A stretch of 59,679 nucleotides of DNA from contig JAFKIY010000009.1 in assembly GCA_017306245.1 (NCBI GenBank), positions 1 through 59,679 on the forward strand. The letters run 5' to 3'. This DNA is from Micrococcales bacterium (lineage in GTDB: Bacteria > Actinomycetota > Actinomycetes > Actinomycetales > Microbacteriaceae). Below the pieces are notes generated by a model. It did no database searches. It saw only the letters and a program-made list of their open reading frames with translations, and was not told where the DNA came from. Of this stretch, positions 38,804 to 48,721 are shown piece by piece. Numbering within the stretch: the stretch's first letter is position 1; the number at the start of each line of letters is the position of its first letter. A program made the position numbers and the translations under genes.

Positions 38804-39519
38804 TCGTCCTCCTCGGGCAGGGGTTCGAATGCCGGTGTGGTGGCATCCGAGAGTACGTTGTCCACGGTCGATCGTACGAGGGATGCGAGCACGGCGCCCG
38901 GCGACTCCACCCCGATGCCCTCCAGCAGCGCGACGGATTGCCCGATGATGGCGGCAGAGAACTGGGTTGCCGTCTCGATCGCCTCGCCGTAGGCCGCGCG
39001 GTCCTCCTCGGCGATGAGCACGGGTTCGGCGCCGAGCTCCACGGCGAGCGCCTGCCCGATCGGCTGCACGGGCGCGGCCGCGGTGACGGCGCACCAGGAT
39101 TCCCGCAGGCGCGCAAGGTCGAGGCTCGTGCCGGTGAACGCGAGCGCCGGATGCAGTGCGAGCGGGATCGCCCCCTGCGCTGCGGCCGGGGCGAGCACGG
39201 AAGCACCGAGCCGGGCGACGGTGTGCAGCACGAGCTGCCCCGCCTGCCACGCGCCCGCCGCGGCGAGCCCCTCCACGAGCGGCGCCAGTTCGGCCTCCGG
39301 CACTGCGAGCACCACGAGTTCGCTGCGTTCCACCACTTCGGGCAGCGGGAGAACCGGCACATCCGGGAGCAGCGCCTCCGCCCTGTCCCGACTTTCTTCC
39401 GACACCGCCGTGATGCCGACGATCGCGTGGCCGGCGCCGGCGAGCGCGGCCCCCAGCACGGCGCCGACCTTGCCCGCACCGACAATGCCGACCCCGAGCC
39501 GCCCCGACCTCGAGCTCAC
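38800..39519 (-). CDS. DUF2520/Rossmann-like protein
   Basis: A 239-aa protein: Rossmann [20 protein letters not shown], then [26 protein letters not shown] and a C-terminal DUF2520 helical part with [20 protein letters not shown]. In many actinobacteria this sits before panC and is linked to pantothenate or ketopantoate reduction. A ketopantoate-reductase-like activity is possible but unproven. GTG start; 4-nt overlaps on both sides. Confidence 0.85.
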
Positions 39520-41138
39520 GCGGTGGCCTCCCCCGACCGCCAGCGGTGGGTGGTGTCGGACTGCGCGGCCGACACGGCGACGCGGGCGACATCCTCGAAG
39601 AACTGGATGGCGGCATCCCGGTCGATGGCGCCGATGTCCGCGCTGATCGGCCCCGACACGGTGTGCAGGTGCACGGTGGCGAGCCCGAGTGGGCGCAGCA
39701 GCGGACCCTGGTGCATCGACACGCTCTGCAGTCGGGGTTGCGGCACGATCACAAGCTGACGCCAGATCGCCCCTTTGCGCAGCACGAGCGAGCCTTCCGT
39801 GATCGCGAACCCGTTGCGGCGCCAGGAGAACCACCGCAGCACGGCGGCGCGCCGCGGCGAGTTCGTGAAGCCGTCATCCGGACCCCCCGGGGATTCGAGC
39901 CCGGACTCGATCACGTTGATCGCGGACCGGATCGCATCCGGCTCGCCGGATGGTGTCGAGCCGCCGGGCGCGGGATCGCCGCTCGCCTGCGCGAGAAGTT
40001 CAGGGAGCATCAGTTCAAGCACCCGGCGCACGTCGTTGCGGTCGCCGACCGGAAGGATCGTCGTGTTGGCCTGCCCGTCGGCGCCCTTCGTGGAGGAGTG
40101 CCCCGCCCGGTTGACTTTGATCTCCCACCAGCCGGGCCCGCGCCACAGCAGCGGCTGGCTCACCTGCACGGAGTGGATGCGCCCGGGCGGCAGCGTCTCG
40201 TTGCTCGTGGACAACAGGCCGAACCCGACCCGGATGCCGTCCGGCGTTCCGGCGATGCTGTACCGAAGCGACTTCGTGAACCGACGCACATAGTAGCTGC
40301 CAAACCCGATCGCTCCGGGGATCGCGAACAGGAGCGCCAGGAAGTTGCCGGTCGTGGCGATCCACGCGATGGCGGCCGCGACGACGATGAGGAGGAACAC
40401 GGTGCTTCCGCTCAGCGCCATCGACCCGATGAGCCGCCCGAGGTCGAGTTTGACGACGGACTCCGGCGGCGCGGCATCCGGATCCAGTTCCGGTGCGAGG
40501 AACTCGCTCACCCGCCGCTCGATCACGCTCGACCCCGCGGCGGCGGATGCGGCCGCGTTTTCCGCCCTCGTCTCCCTCGTGCCGGATGCGAGCCGGAGGA
40601 TTTCGCGCCGGAGGTTGTCCGCAGCACCTGAGCTCAGGTAGGAGAGCTGCACGTTCGCATCCTGGCCGGCCTGGTTGATCTCCAGCTTCGCTGCGCCGAA
40701 GAGGCGGGCGAAGAACGGCCGGATGATGTTGATGCCCTGGATGCGGTCGAGCCGCGCCTTGCGGTTGGTGCGGAACAGGATGCCGCTGCGCACCTCGACG
40801 ACTTCGTCGGTGATGCGGAACAGATGCATACGCCATGAGGCATAGAAGCCGATGATGAGCACGATGAGCACGACCGCGACGGCGACGAGCGCCCACCCGA
40901 TGAGGCCGTGGTTCACGATGTAGTCGACCGGGTCGCCCTCCTGCGGGAACGTCGGCACGAACAGGTCGAAGATGCGTTCGCGCATGTTCGCGAGTACGAC
41001 GCCGAGGATGGCGATGAGCGCGATCCCGCCCTTGAGCAGCGGCGACGCCGGGTGCAGCCGATGCCACTCGCCGTCCGCGAGGTGCGCGGCGGCTCCGCTC
41101 CCTGAGGTTCCGTTCCCTGAGGAGGGCGAGTCAGTCAC
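39516..41138 (-). CDS. PH-domain (bPH2/YdbT-type) membrane protein
   Basis: A 540-aa polytopic protein with repeated bacterial PH-like modules ([80 protein letters not shown]) and paired membrane helices ([20 protein letters not shown]). It starts GTG and overlaps both neighbours by 4 nt. Role is unknown, perhaps envelope-related; its partner is the small PH protein upstream. Confidence 0.88.
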   Translation of the reverse strand: MTDSPSSGNGTSGSGAAAHLADGEWHRLHPASPLLKGGIALIAILGVVLANMRERIFDLFVPTFPQEGDPVDYIVNHGLIGWALVAVAVVLIVLIIGFYASWRMHLFRITDEVVEVRSGILFRTNRKARLDRIQGINIIRPFFARLFGAAKLEINQAGQDANVQLSYLSSGAADNLRREILRLASGTRETRAENAAASAAAGSSVIERRVSEFLAPELDPDAAPPESVVKLDLGRLIGSMALSGSTVFLLIVVAAAIAWIATTGNFLALLFAIPGAIGFGSYYVRRFTKSLRYSIAGTPDGIRVGFGLLSTSNETLPPGRIHSVQVSQPLLWRGPGWWEIKVNRAGHSSTKGADGQANTTILPVGDRNDVRRVLELMLPELLAQASGDPAPGGSTPSGEPDAIRSAINVIESGLESPGGPDDGFTNSPRRAAVLRWFSWRRNGFAITEGSLVLRKGAIWRQLVIVPQPRLQSVSMHQGPLLRPLGLATVHLHTVSGPISADIGAIDRDAAIQFFEDVARVAVSAAQSDTTHRWRSGEATA

Positions 41139-41617
41139 AGGCCCGCCCGGCGGGTTTCCGCGAGCGCAACGAGTCGGTCGCGCAGGGTTTCGGCATCCGC
41201 TTCGCGAAGTCCGGGGATCGTCACGCCGGTGGATGCGGCCGCCGTCACGAACTTCAGTTCGCTCAGGTTCAGCATGCGGGAGAGCGGGCCGCGGTTGATG
41301 TCGACGAGCTGCATCCGGCCGTACGGCACCGCGACGAACCGCTGGTACAGGATGCCGCGGCGGAACAGCAGGTCGTCGTCGCGCAGCCGGTATCCGATCG
41401 ACCGCACCCGGCGGGGGATGATCACGAGCGCGATGAGGGCGATCACGCCGACCGGAATGTACAGCCACACGAGGGGCGGCCAGAAGAGCAGCATGCCCAC
41501 GGTGACGACGATCGCGAACACGGCCGTCGACACGACCGTGCTCACATACTCGGAGACCACGAGGCGCGGGGAGACGCGCTGCCAGTCGCCGTCGGGAAGT
41601 TCAAGTCGTTCTGCCAT
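41135..41617 (-). CDS. PH-domain (YdbS-type) membrane protein
   Basis: A 160-aa protein with two helices (STVVSTAVFAIVVTVGMLLF, PVGVIALIALVIIP) and one PH-like module (GYRLRDDDLLFRRGILYQRF, YGRMQLVDINRGPLSRMLNL). YdbS/YdbT-like pairs are usual, and the genes overlap here. Confidence 0.88.
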   Translation of the reverse strand: MAERLELPDGDWQRVSPRLVVSEYVSTVVSTAVFAIVVTVGMLLFWPPLVWLYIPVGVIALIALVIIPRRVRSIGYRLRDDDLLFRRGILYQRFVAVPYGRMQLVDINRGPLSRMLNLSELKFVTAAASTGVTIPGLREADAETLRDRLVALAETRRAGL

Positions 41618-41645
41618 GGGGTCCTTGCGGGTTGCACTGTGTCGG

Positions 41646-42122
41646 TCAGGCCTGGACCGGTTCCTTGCCTGGGTCATTGTCGTCGTCATCGTGCGGCGGG
41701 ATGCTGCACATGTGTTCGGCGAGCAACCCCCCGGCGAGGAGAACACCGGCCCCGACGATCGTCGCGATCGCCTGCGCCACCGAGCCTACAGTGATGATGG
41801 ATCGGGTCAGCAGGTATGCGAGCACGCCAATCCCCACCCCCGCCATGAGGGAGCCGGTGACCGCGCTCGCTTTCGCGAGCATCACGACGCGGGTCGCGTA
41901 GAACGGGTCCACGCGGGGGGCGCTCGTGGTTCTGGTCATGCGCCGGATGGGGATCGCCAGGCTGACGACGATGCCGCCGATGACGGCGAGCGCGATGGCG
42001 AGCGTGACGGGCGGCGGGAAGATCGGCCGGCCGCTCGTCTGGAGCGCGAGTTCGCCGAGTGCGCCGACGGCGGCGCCGATCACACCGAGCGCGATGAGCG
42101 TCGTGACTTTTGTGCGTTTCAC
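41646..42122 (-). CDS. DUF3180 membrane protein
   Basis: A 158-aa protein with four predicted helices (MKRTKVTTLIALGVIGAAVG, VTLAIALAVIGGIVVSLAIP, LAKASAVTGSLMAGVGIGVL, AIATIVGAGVLLAGGLLAEH) and a polar C-terminus (PPHDDDDNDPGKEP). This family is typical of the folate locus in actinobacteria. Its start overlaps the folK stop. Confidence 0.88.
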   Translation of the reverse strand: MKRTKVTTLIALGVIGAAVGALGELALQTSGRPIFPPPVTLAIALAVIGGIVVSLAIPIRRMTRTTSAPRVDPFYATRVVMLAKASAVTGSLMAGVGIGVLAYLLTRSIITVGSVAQAIATIVGAGVLLAGGLLAEHMCSIPPHDDDDNDPGKEPVQA

Positions 42123-42679
42123 CGCGCCGCCCGTTCCGTGCTGTCTGCGGTGTCCGCGGCGAACAGGGGCGCGGCCGGGTACTCGGTCACCCGGTCGGTG
42201 GTCGCGGCGAGCAGCGCATCAACACGACCATGCCCGGGAAGCACCGCATCCGGCTGCACCTGCAGCCACGGGGCGAGCACGAACGCGCGCTGCCAGGCCC
42301 GCGGATGCGGCAGCGTGATCTCATCAGTGTGCCGGGTGAGCGCGCCGAAGTCGATGAGGTCGAGGTCGATCGTGCGGTCCCCCCACACTTCGTTGCGAAC
42401 GCGCCCGAGCCGCGCTTCGATGCCGTGCAGGGCGGCGAGCAGCTCTTCGGGGTTGAGCGCGGCGCGGGCGAGCACGACCGCGTTCAGGTAGCTCGGCGCG
42501 GTCTCGTCCACGCCGTGCAGTTTCAGCGCCGGGGTTTCCACGATGCCGGATGCGGCGGTCACCCGCACCCCGTCGAGCGCGTCGATGTCGCGCACGGCTT
42601 CGCGCAGCAGCGCCTCCCGGTCTCCCTGGTTGCTGCCGAGCGCGATCACGGCGGGCAGCACCACGCGCATCCGGGTCAT
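42119..42679 (-). CDS. folK: 6-hydroxymethyl-7,8-dihydropterin pyrophosphokinase
   Basis: A 186-aa HPPK: AVIALGSNQGDREALLREAV at the N-terminus, YLNAVVLARAALNPEELLAA, and R-x-x-E-V-W-G-D-R-T-I-D-L-D-L-I-D-F, the metal and ATP signature. Second-to-last step of dihydrofolate synthesis. Part of folE-P-B-K. Confidence 0.95.
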   Translation of the reverse strand: MTRMRVVLPAVIALGSNQGDREALLREAVRDIDALDGVRVTAASGIVETPALKLHGVDETAPSYLNAVVLARAALNPEELLAALHGIEARLGRVRNEVWGDRTIDLDLIDFGALTRHTDEITLPHPRAWQRAFVLAPWLQVQPDAVLPGHGRVDALLAATTDRVTEYPAAPLFAADTADSTERAAR

Positions 42680-42722
42680 GCGCGGCTCCCGGCCACGCCG
42701 TTCGCGGTCCCGCGCATCCGGT

Positions 42723-43088
42723 TCACGGCCGGCTCCGGGTGATGGTCACGGCCACGTCGTCGAACGGCACGGTGATGGGGGCGTGCGGCTTGTGCACGGT
42801 GACGGTCACGGATGCGGCGGCCGGGTAGTCGAGCACGACGCCGGCGATGCGTTCGGCGAGGGTTTCGATGAGGTCGACGGGGTCGCGTTCGATCGCCGCG
42901 GTCACCTGTTCGGCGAGGACGCCGTAGTGGATGGTGTTCGCGAGGTCGTCCGTGCCGGCTGCGGCGGCGAAGTCGGTGGCGATGCTGAGGTCGACAATGA
43001 ACTCCTGGCCGTCGCGCCGCTCATGGTCGAACACGCCGTGGTGCCCTGTCGCGCGCAGGCCGGTGAGGGTGAGCCGGTCTTCGTTCAC
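42723..43088 (-). CDS. folB: Dihydroneopterin aldolase
   Basis: A 121-aa FolB: DRLTLTGLRATGHHGVFDHE, the catalytic-type GQEFIVDLSI, YGVLAEQV, and VDLIETLAERIAGVVL. It cleaves dihydroneopterin. GTG start overlaps the folP stop by 4 nt. Confidence 0.95.
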   Translation of the reverse strand: MNEDRLTLTGLRATGHHGVFDHERRDGQEFIVDLSIATDFAAAAGTDDLANTIHYGVLAEQVTAAIERDPVDLIETLAERIAGVVLDYPAAASVTVTVHKPHAPITVPFDDVAVTITRSRP

Positions 43089-43957
43089 GTGCCGCTCCCG
43101 AGGGCGCGCGGCGCGGGCGCCCGCCCGGCGTTCCAGGCTTCCCAGGTTTCGAGTGCGGCGAGGGTGCCGGCTACGTCGTGCACGCGAACGCCCCACACTC
43201 CGGATTCGGCGGCGAGCGCGCTGATGGTGGCGGTGGCCGGGTCGCGGTCGCGCGTCGGTGCCCCCTCCGGGAGCAGTTCGCCGAGGAACCTCTTGCGCGA
43301 CGCCCCGATGAGCACGCGGTGCCCGAGGGTTTCCAGTTCGCGCAGGCGTCCGAGCAGTTGCCAGTTGTGGTGCGCGGTTTTCGCGAATCCGAGACCCGGG
43401 TCGAGGATGATGCGGTCGGGGCGAACGCCGGCGATGATGAGTTCGGCGATGCGGTACTTCAGTTCGTTGCGCACGTCACGGACGACATCCGTGTAGACGG
43501 CGGCGGAGTCCATGTTGGCGCTGTGGCCGCGCCAGTGCATGACGACGTATTCGATGCCGCTTTCGGCGATGAGCCTCGGCATGTCCCGGTCGGCGAGCCC
43601 GCCGGAGACGTCGTTGACGAGCACAGCGCCGAGGTCGATCGCGGTGGCGGCGGTGGACGCGTTCATGGTGTCGATGCTCACCGGCACGTCCCGGGCGACG
43701 AGTTCGCGAATGACCGGCACCACGCGCGACTGCTCCATCTCCACGTCGAGGCGTTCCGCGCCGGGCCGGGTGGATTCGCCGCCAACGTCGATGACGGTCG
43801 CCCCGGCCGCGATCAAGTGCACGGCGTGGTCGACGGCGTCGTCGAACGTGTTGTAGAGACCGCCGTCGCTGAACGAGTCGGGGGTGACGTTGAGGATGCC
43901 CATGATGATGGGCATGTCGCCCGTCACCGCGGAGTGGGATCGCCTCACGTGTGCCAT
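43085..43957 (-). CDS. folP: Dihydropteroate synthase
   Basis: A 290-aa TIM-barrel DHPS: IIMGILNVTPDSFSDGGLYN, GATVIDVGGESTRPGAERLD, VLVNDVSGGLADRDMPRLIA, RIILDPGLGFAKTAHHNWQL and VLIGASRKRFLGELL. It joins the pterin to p-aminobenzoate. Sulphonamide-binding loops look normal. Confidence 0.97.
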   Translation of the reverse strand: MAHVRRSHSAVTGDMPIIMGILNVTPDSFSDGGLYNTFDDAVDHAVHLIAAGATVIDVGGESTRPGAERLDVEMEQSRVVPVIRELVARDVPVSIDTMNASTAATAIDLGAVLVNDVSGGLADRDMPRLIAESGIEYVVMHWRGHSANMDSAAVYTDVVRDVRNELKYRIAELIIAGVRPDRIILDPGLGFAKTAHHNWQLLGRLRELETLGHRVLIGASRKRFLGELLPEGAPTRDRDPATATISALAAESGVWGVRVHDVAGTLAALETWEAWNAGRAPAPRALGSGT

Positions 43958-43960
43958 GAC

Positions 43961-44566
43961 CTAATTCTCCCCGATGAACGAGATCGCTTCAGCACGGGCT
44001 GCGGGATCGGTGAGCGCACCGCGGGTGGCGACGGTGACGGTGGTGCTGCGCGTCTGGCGCGGGCCGCGCGAGTTAACGCATCCGTGCGCCGCCTCGAGCA
44101 CGACGAGGACGCCGAGCGGGTTCAGTCCGGCGTCGATCGCGTCGGCGACCTGTTCGGTGAGCCGTTCCTGCAGTTGCGGGCGGGAGGCGAGGGTTTCGAC
44201 GACGCGCGCCAAGTTGCCGAGCCCGACGACCCGGTCGCGGGGGAGGTAGGCGATGTGGGCGACACCGGTGAAGGGCAGCAGGTGGTGTTCGCACATGGAC
44301 CGGAAGTCGATTCCGCGCATCATCACGAGTTCGCCTTCGCGGTGGCCGGCATCTTCCAGCGCTTCGGTTTCGGCCAGGTGCGCGAGCGGGTCTTCGCCGA
44401 CTCCGGAGAAGAATTCGGTGTAGCTTTCGGCGACGCGGGCGGGGGTGTCGACGAGCCCGGGGCGCGCGGGGTCTTCCCCGATGGCGGCGAGCAGTTCGCC
44501 AACGGCCGCGCGGATGCGTTCGGTGTCGATTCGCGCACCATCCCCTGCGGCGTTGTCGGCGGCCAT
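43961..44566 (-). CDS. folE: GTP cyclohydrolase I
   Basis: A 201-aa FolE: FRSMCEHHLLPFTGVAHIAY (zinc ligands), VGLGNLARVVETLASRPQLQ, ERLTEQVADAI, and VLEAAHGCVNSRG with the third zinc Cys. First step of folate synthesis from GTP. 3 nt before folP, 10 nt after ftsH. Confidence 0.97.
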   Translation of the reverse strand: MAADNAAGDGARIDTERIRAAVGELLAAIGEDPARPGLVDTPARVAESYTEFFSGVGEDPLAHLAETEALEDAGHREGELVMMRGIDFRSMCEHHLLPFTGVAHIAYLPRDRVVGLGNLARVVETLASRPQLQERLTEQVADAIDAGLNPLGVLVVLEAAHGCVNSRGPRQTRSTTVTVATRGALTDPAARAEAISFIGEN

Positions 44567-44576
44567 GGCTCGAGGG

Positions 44577-46601
44577 TTATGCCGTTGCTATTCCGGGTGC
44601 TTTGCGGCGGGGGGCGCGCTTGGGTTTGCCGGAGCCGGAGTCGGTTCCGCCGTCGACGACGCCCTTGTCGGTGGCCACCTTGGACGGCACAGCGACGGGC
44701 GGTTTCTTGGACACCGGTCGGTCGACGCTGGAGAGCCATTGCGGGCGCGCCGGGAGTTTCTTCACTTTTTTGAAGATTTCGGCGAGCTGGTTGTGGTCGA
44801 GGGTTTCTTTCTCGAGCAGTTCGGAGGCGAGTTTGTCGAGGATGTCGCGGTTGTCGTTGAGCACTTTCCACGCTTCGTCGTGGGCCTGCTCGATGAGCTT
44901 CCGCACTTCGGCGTCGACTTTTTCGGCGAGGCCGTCGGAGTAGTCGCGGCCGTGGCCCATGTCGCGGCCCATGAACACTTCACCGCTGGACTGGCCGAGT
45001 TTGATGGGTCCGACATCCGAGCTCATGCCGTATTCGGTGACCATTTTGCGGGCGATCTCGGTGGCTTTTTCGATGTCGTTGGAGGCGCCGGTGGTGGGGT
45101 CGTGGAACACGATTTCTTCGGCGACGCGGCCGCCCATGGCGTAGGTGAGCTGGTCGAGGAGTTCGTTGCGGGTCACCGAGTAGCGGTCTTCGAGCGGCAT
45201 GACCATGGTGTAGCCGAGCGCGCGGCCGCGCGGGAGGATGGTGACTTTGGTGACGGGGTCGGTGTGGCGCATGGATGCCGCGGCGAGCGCGTGGCCGCCT
45301 TCGTGGTACGCGGTGGTGAGTTTCTCTTCGTCGCGCATGACGCGGGTGCGGCGCTGCGGTCCGGCCATGACACGGTCGACGGCTTCGTCGAGGGCGCGGT
45401 TGTCGATGAGCTGCGCATCCGACCGGGCGGTGAGGAGCGCGGCCTCGTTGAGCACGTTGGCGAGGTCGGCGCCGGTGAAGCCGGGGGTTTTGCGGGCGAG
45501 CACTTCGAGGTCGACGCTTTTGGCCATGGGTTTGCCTTTGGCGTGCACTTCGAGGATTTTTTTGCGGCCGAGCAGGTCGGGGGCATCCACGCCGATCTGG
45601 CGGTCGAAGCGGCCGGGGCGAAGGAGGGCGGGGTCGAGGATGTCGGGCCGGTTGGTGGCGGCGATGAGGATGACGTTGGTTTTGACGTCGAAGCCGTCCA
45701 TTTCGACGAGCAGCTGGTTGAGGGTTTGTTCGCGTTCGTCGTGGCCGCCGCCCATGCCGGCGCCGCGGTGGCGTCCGACGGCGTCGATTTCGTCGACGAA
45801 GATGATGGCGGGGGCGTTCGCTTTGGCTTGTTCGAACAGGTCGCGCACGCGGCTGGCACCGACGCCGACGAACATTTCGACGAAGTCGGATCCGGAGATG
45901 GAGTAGAAGGGTACGCCTGCTTCGCCGGCGACGGCGCGGGCGAGGAGAGTTTTGCCGGTTCCGGGGGGGCCGTACAGGAGTACGCCTTTGGGGATGCGGG
46001 CGCCGACGGCCTGGAACTTGGTGGGGTCTTTCAGGAAGTCTTTGATTTCGTGGAGTTCTTCGACGGCTTCGTCGGCTCCGGCGACGTCGTCGAACGTGAC
46101 CTGGGGGGTTTCTTTGGAGACGAGTTTGGCTTTGGATTTGCCAAACTGCATGATCTTGTTGCCGCCGCCCTGCATCCGGGACAGCAGGAACCAGAAGATG
46201 ATGCCGATGAAGATGAAGGGGATGAGGAGGCCCAGCATGGAGGTGAGCCAGTTGCCTTTGTCGACCTGGTCGTCGAATTTGGAGAGGCCGGCGTTGGTGA
46301 CGGCGGCGACCACTTCGCTGCCGCGCGGTTGGGCGTAGTAGAACTGGACCTGTTTGCCTTCGGGGCCGGCTTTCTTGAGGACGAGGTCGACGCGCTGTTC
46401 GGTGTCGACGATGGTGGCGGAGTCGACTTTGCCGTTGGAGAGAAGTTCGAGGCCCTGCTGCGTGGTGATGCTGCGGAATCCGGAGCTGGTGAGCAGGCTG
46501 AAGCCCACGGAGACGACGATGACCGCGAGCACGATGTAGAGGAACGGGCCGCGGAGGAAGCGCTTGAAGTCCATGAGCGATCCGGGCGTGGAGCCCGGCA
46601 C
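44577..46601 (-). CDS. ftsH: ATP-dependent zinc metalloprotease FtsH
   Basis: A 674-aa FtsH. Two membrane helices ([40 protein letters not shown]), AAA+ with [19 protein letters not shown] and [20 protein letters not shown], and the protease site [15 protein letters not shown] (H-E-G-G-H). The GTG at 46601 has AGGAG upstream; the internal ATG at 46574 lacks one. It degrades membrane and some soluble proteins, and heads the fol operon. Confidence 0.97.
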   Translation of the reverse strand: MPGSTPGSLMDFKRFLRGPFLYIVLAVIVVSVGFSLLTSSGFRSITTQQGLELLSNGKVDSATIVDTEQRVDLVLKKAGPEGKQVQFYYAQPRGSEVVAAVTNAGLSKFDDQVDKGNWLTSMLGLLIPFIFIGIIFWFLLSRMQGGGNKIMQFGKSKAKLVSKETPQVTFDDVAGADEAVEELHEIKDFLKDPTKFQAVGARIPKGVLLYGPPGTGKTLLARAVAGEAGVPFYSISGSDFVEMFVGVGASRVRDLFEQAKANAPAIIFVDEIDAVGRHRGAGMGGGHDEREQTLNQLLVEMDGFDVKTNVILIAATNRPDILDPALLRPGRFDRQIGVDAPDLLGRKKILEVHAKGKPMAKSVDLEVLARKTPGFTGADLANVLNEAALLTARSDAQLIDNRALDEAVDRVMAGPQRRTRVMRDEEKLTTAYHEGGHALAAASMRHTDPVTKVTILPRGRALGYTMVMPLEDRYSVTRNELLDQLTYAMGGRVAEEIVFHDPTTGASNDIEKATEIARKMVTEYGMSSDVGPIKLGQSSGEVFMGRDMGHGRDYSDGLAEKVDAEVRKLIEQAHDEAWKVLNDNRDILDKLASELLEKETLDHNQLAEIFKKVKKLPARPQWLSSVDRPVSKKPPVAVPSKVATDKGVVDGGTDSGSGKPKRAPRRKAPGIATA

Positions 46602-46684
46602 CTTTCTCCTGTCAAGGGTACCGGAGCGTTTCTGTGTCCCCGTCGCGTGTTTGCTGGAGGCTTAACTGCTGCCGCTCCCCCGTC

Positions 46685-46723
46685 GCTCCCTGAGGAGGCC
46701 CGAAGGGCCGTCTCGAAGGGAGC
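46685..46723. repeat. REP-like palindrome, tandem copy 1
   Basis: GCTCCCTGAGGAGGCCCGAA through GGGCCGTCTCGAAGGGAGC forms outer arms GCTCCCT/AGGGAGC and an inner GGCCC/GGGCC stem. Lies in the 310-bp gap between ftsH and the DUF2971 gene, which otherwise shows no coding signal. Confidence 0.75.
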
Positions 46724-46737
46724 CCCGCTCGCGACCT

Positions 46738-46780
46738 GCTCCCTGAGGCGCGAGCGCAGCGAACCTCGCTCGAAGGGAGC
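46738..46780. repeat. REP-like palindrome, tandem copy 2
   Basis: GCTCCCTGAGGCGCGAGCGC through CGAAGGGAGC repeats the same outer arms with a different inner GCGAGCGCAGCGAACCTCGC loop. Two copies 15 bp apart and in the same orientation suggest tandem amplification. Confidence 0.75.
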
Positions 46781-46911
46781 GGCCCGGATAGTCGGCGACC
46801 ACTTCTGACCGTTGGCGCGTTGCGCTCGTCGATACCTGTCTTGGGGATCGGTCTTGCAGGAATGCTATCCGTGATACCCCCACCCGGGGTCAATGTGCTT
46901 ATCTTGCACTC

Positions 46912-47859
46912 ATGAACGTGGGACGATCAAACATGAGCATCGCGGCCGCGTTTCCCGACGAACGCTGGATTTATGATCTTGTGTTGCCTCCCGCCGTGGA
47001 CGACCGCCTCGTATGGCACTACACGAATGTGGAAGGTTTGCTGGGTATTCTGGGCGGTCACGCATTCCATGCGACTTCCGTACTCATGCTGAACGATTCG
47101 GTGGAGTTCCGACATGGTGTCTCACTGATTGAAGAACAATGGGCGACCACCGCCGCACATTACTCACATGCCCCTGCGATGGACGCCTTGTTGCGGACGG
47201 CTGCAGCAGTCCTTCCGCTTCAAAACCTCTTCGTTGTTTGCAGTTCAACGGGGGAAAAGTCCCTCAGCCAGTTCCGGGCGTACGGGAGCTATGCCGTCGG
47301 CATCAACCCAGGAATGCGATTGCGCGCTCGGCTCCCTGCTGGCGGCTCGCCCGATGCTGTCGGGCGCAACATCGACGAGATCTACGCCAACACGGCTTTT
47401 GACGACGGTTGGCGTCAGGTGCTGTATTCCGATTCCGAGAAGCGCGAACACATCACCCGACTATTCGATGCTTTAGACCGCCTCTGCGACGGGTGGCCCT
47501 CGGATGACGACACCATCGGGCGAGCCCACGCTCTGGCCCAAGTCTGGTACAACCAGGCAGTCGCTTACATGAAGCACGAAGCCTTCGCTGACGAGCGCGA
47601 GGTGCGACTGACCGGGAACCTACCAAGCTACTCGCCCGCGGTGCAGCTCCGCTCCGCACGCCTCGGCATTGCGCCATTCGTCCAAGTGGAGACTATGCCG
47701 ACTCCGGGAATGCGAGCCAACCTTCTCGCCCCGATCCGTGAGGTTCGGCTCGGACCGGGACTCGCTGATCCCCCTGCTGCCCTCGCGGGGGTTCAGTACG
47801 CGGCCCAAAAGCTGGGCTACAACATCGAGGTCAACACCATAGATACCCCACTGCGGTAG
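46912..47859 (+). CDS. DUF2971 domain protein
   Basis: A 315-aa protein with VWHYTNVEGLLGILGGHAFH, ATSVLMLNDSVEFRHGVSLI, FVVCSSTGEKSLSQFRAYGS and FADEREVRL, the layout of DUF2971 proteins, which often sit in defence islands. No catalytic assignment is established. ATG 46912; an internal ATG at 46933 is an alternative. First gene of the accessory island, on the plus strand opposite to the RelA-like pair. Confidence 0.8.
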   Translation: MNVGRSNMSIAAAFPDERWIYDLVLPPAVDDRLVWHYTNVEGLLGILGGHAFHATSVLMLNDSVEFRHGVSLIEEQWATTAAHYSHAPAMDALLRTAAAVLPLQNLFVVCSSTGEKSLSQFRAYGSYAVGINPGMRLRARLPAGGSPDAVGRNIDEIYANTAFDDGWRQVLYSDSEKREHITRLFDALDRLCDGWPSDDDTIGRAHALAQVWYNQAVAYMKHEAFADEREVRLTGNLPSYSPAVQLRSARLGIAPFVQVETMPTPGMRANLLAPIREVRLGPGLADPPAALAGVQYAAQKLGYNIEVNTIDTPLR

Positions 47860-48112
47860 CCAGGAGGTGCTTTGGCGATGTACCTGGGCGGAAACATGAA
47901 CCGCAATTTGAAATTTCGTCGATAGCTACACTGGCCTGTCTCGCCAATCTGCTCAGACTCCGGTCGAGCGATACTCGCTCCCCCCTCCTATTGGCTCGTA
48001 CCACTGGCAAGCGAAAAGGGGCGACTCGACTCGGCTGCGACTCGACGGAACTGCACGACGTCGAATGACAGTGGGGCGCTCAACCCGATAGGTCGGTGAA
48101 CGCACCCCGCCG

Positions 48113-48721
48113 TTAGTCAGAATCCTGGCCCGCAAAGCGGTCGGCCAGCTCGTTCAATTTGTGATCTGCACCCCAGGCAGAAGCGGCAATCCAGGCGAGC
48201 TCTCGCTGCGTAATCCTGTCAACATTCGCCTTGTAGCCGATGTCGTGCTGCGGTTCGGCCCAGGCATGCATGAACAAGGTGCGGATCTGGAGCTCAACAG
48301 TGACCGGCATTTCCGATTCTTCGGCCCACCCCTCTGGTTTCCAGTGCTCCGCGATAACAAATATGTAGTGGTCGGACTCATACCCAAACTCGGTGGCGTT
48401 CTCTGGTTCTTTGACCTCGTGCTCGACGCCACGGAAATAGCTCGTGATCTGATCACGGACGATCTGGATGTCATCACGAAAGAATGTAATGACCCTTCCC
48501 GCGACCTGGTCCTCTATTTGTGTCAATGGACTTGTGTACTTGGGGTCCCCAGCCTTCGTCATGAACGATTCAGTGTCCTTGACTCGAAAGCCGATGCGAT
48601 CGATATGCGACACACCTTCAAGCGCCTCGCGAGTCTTCTCTTCAAGTGTCGCCGCGAGTTGCTGGAGCAAAGGCCGCCGAGCGTTGAACTCCACACGCAG
48701 CGTCGCATCAGCATTAGGCAC
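48113..48721 (-). CDS. RelA/SpoT-type nucleotidyltransferase (small alarmone synthetase-like)
   Basis: A 202-aa synthetase-only protein with no HD hydrolase domain. RIGFRVKDTESFMTKAGDPK, SPLTQIEDQVAGRVITFF, EFGYESDHYIFVIAEHW and VTVELQIRTLFMHAWAEPQH-DIGYK correspond to the RelA-SpoT core: R-x-K, the D-x-x-G-x-R-I-I strand, G-Y-x-S-x-H and E-x-Q-I-R-T. It could make (p)ppGpp/ppApp or pyrophosphorylate another acceptor such as tRNA. GTG start overlaps the upstream gene by 8 nt, suggesting a coupled pair. Confidence 0.85.
   Translation of the reverse strand: MPNADATLRVEFNARRPLLQQLAATLEEKTREALEGVSHIDRIGFRVKDTESFMTKAGDPKYTSPLTQIEDQVAGRVITFFRDDIQIVRDQITSYFRGVEHEVKEPENATEFGYESDHYIFVIAEHWKPEGWAEESEMPVTVELQIRTLFMHAWAEPQHDIGYKANVDRITQRELAWIAASAWGADHKLNELADRFAGQDSD

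Noticed and set aside
44445..46808. 787-aa plus-strand frame opposite ftsH
   Set aside because: Shadow of FtsH; Gly/Phe/Asp-rich composition reflects the reverse complement of conserved FtsH codons.
47860..48112. Possible small gene or array between the DUF2971 and RelA-like genes
   Set aside because: GCGACTCGAC occurs twice but no regular spacing, no start with a ribosome site and no CRISPR-type repeat was seen.
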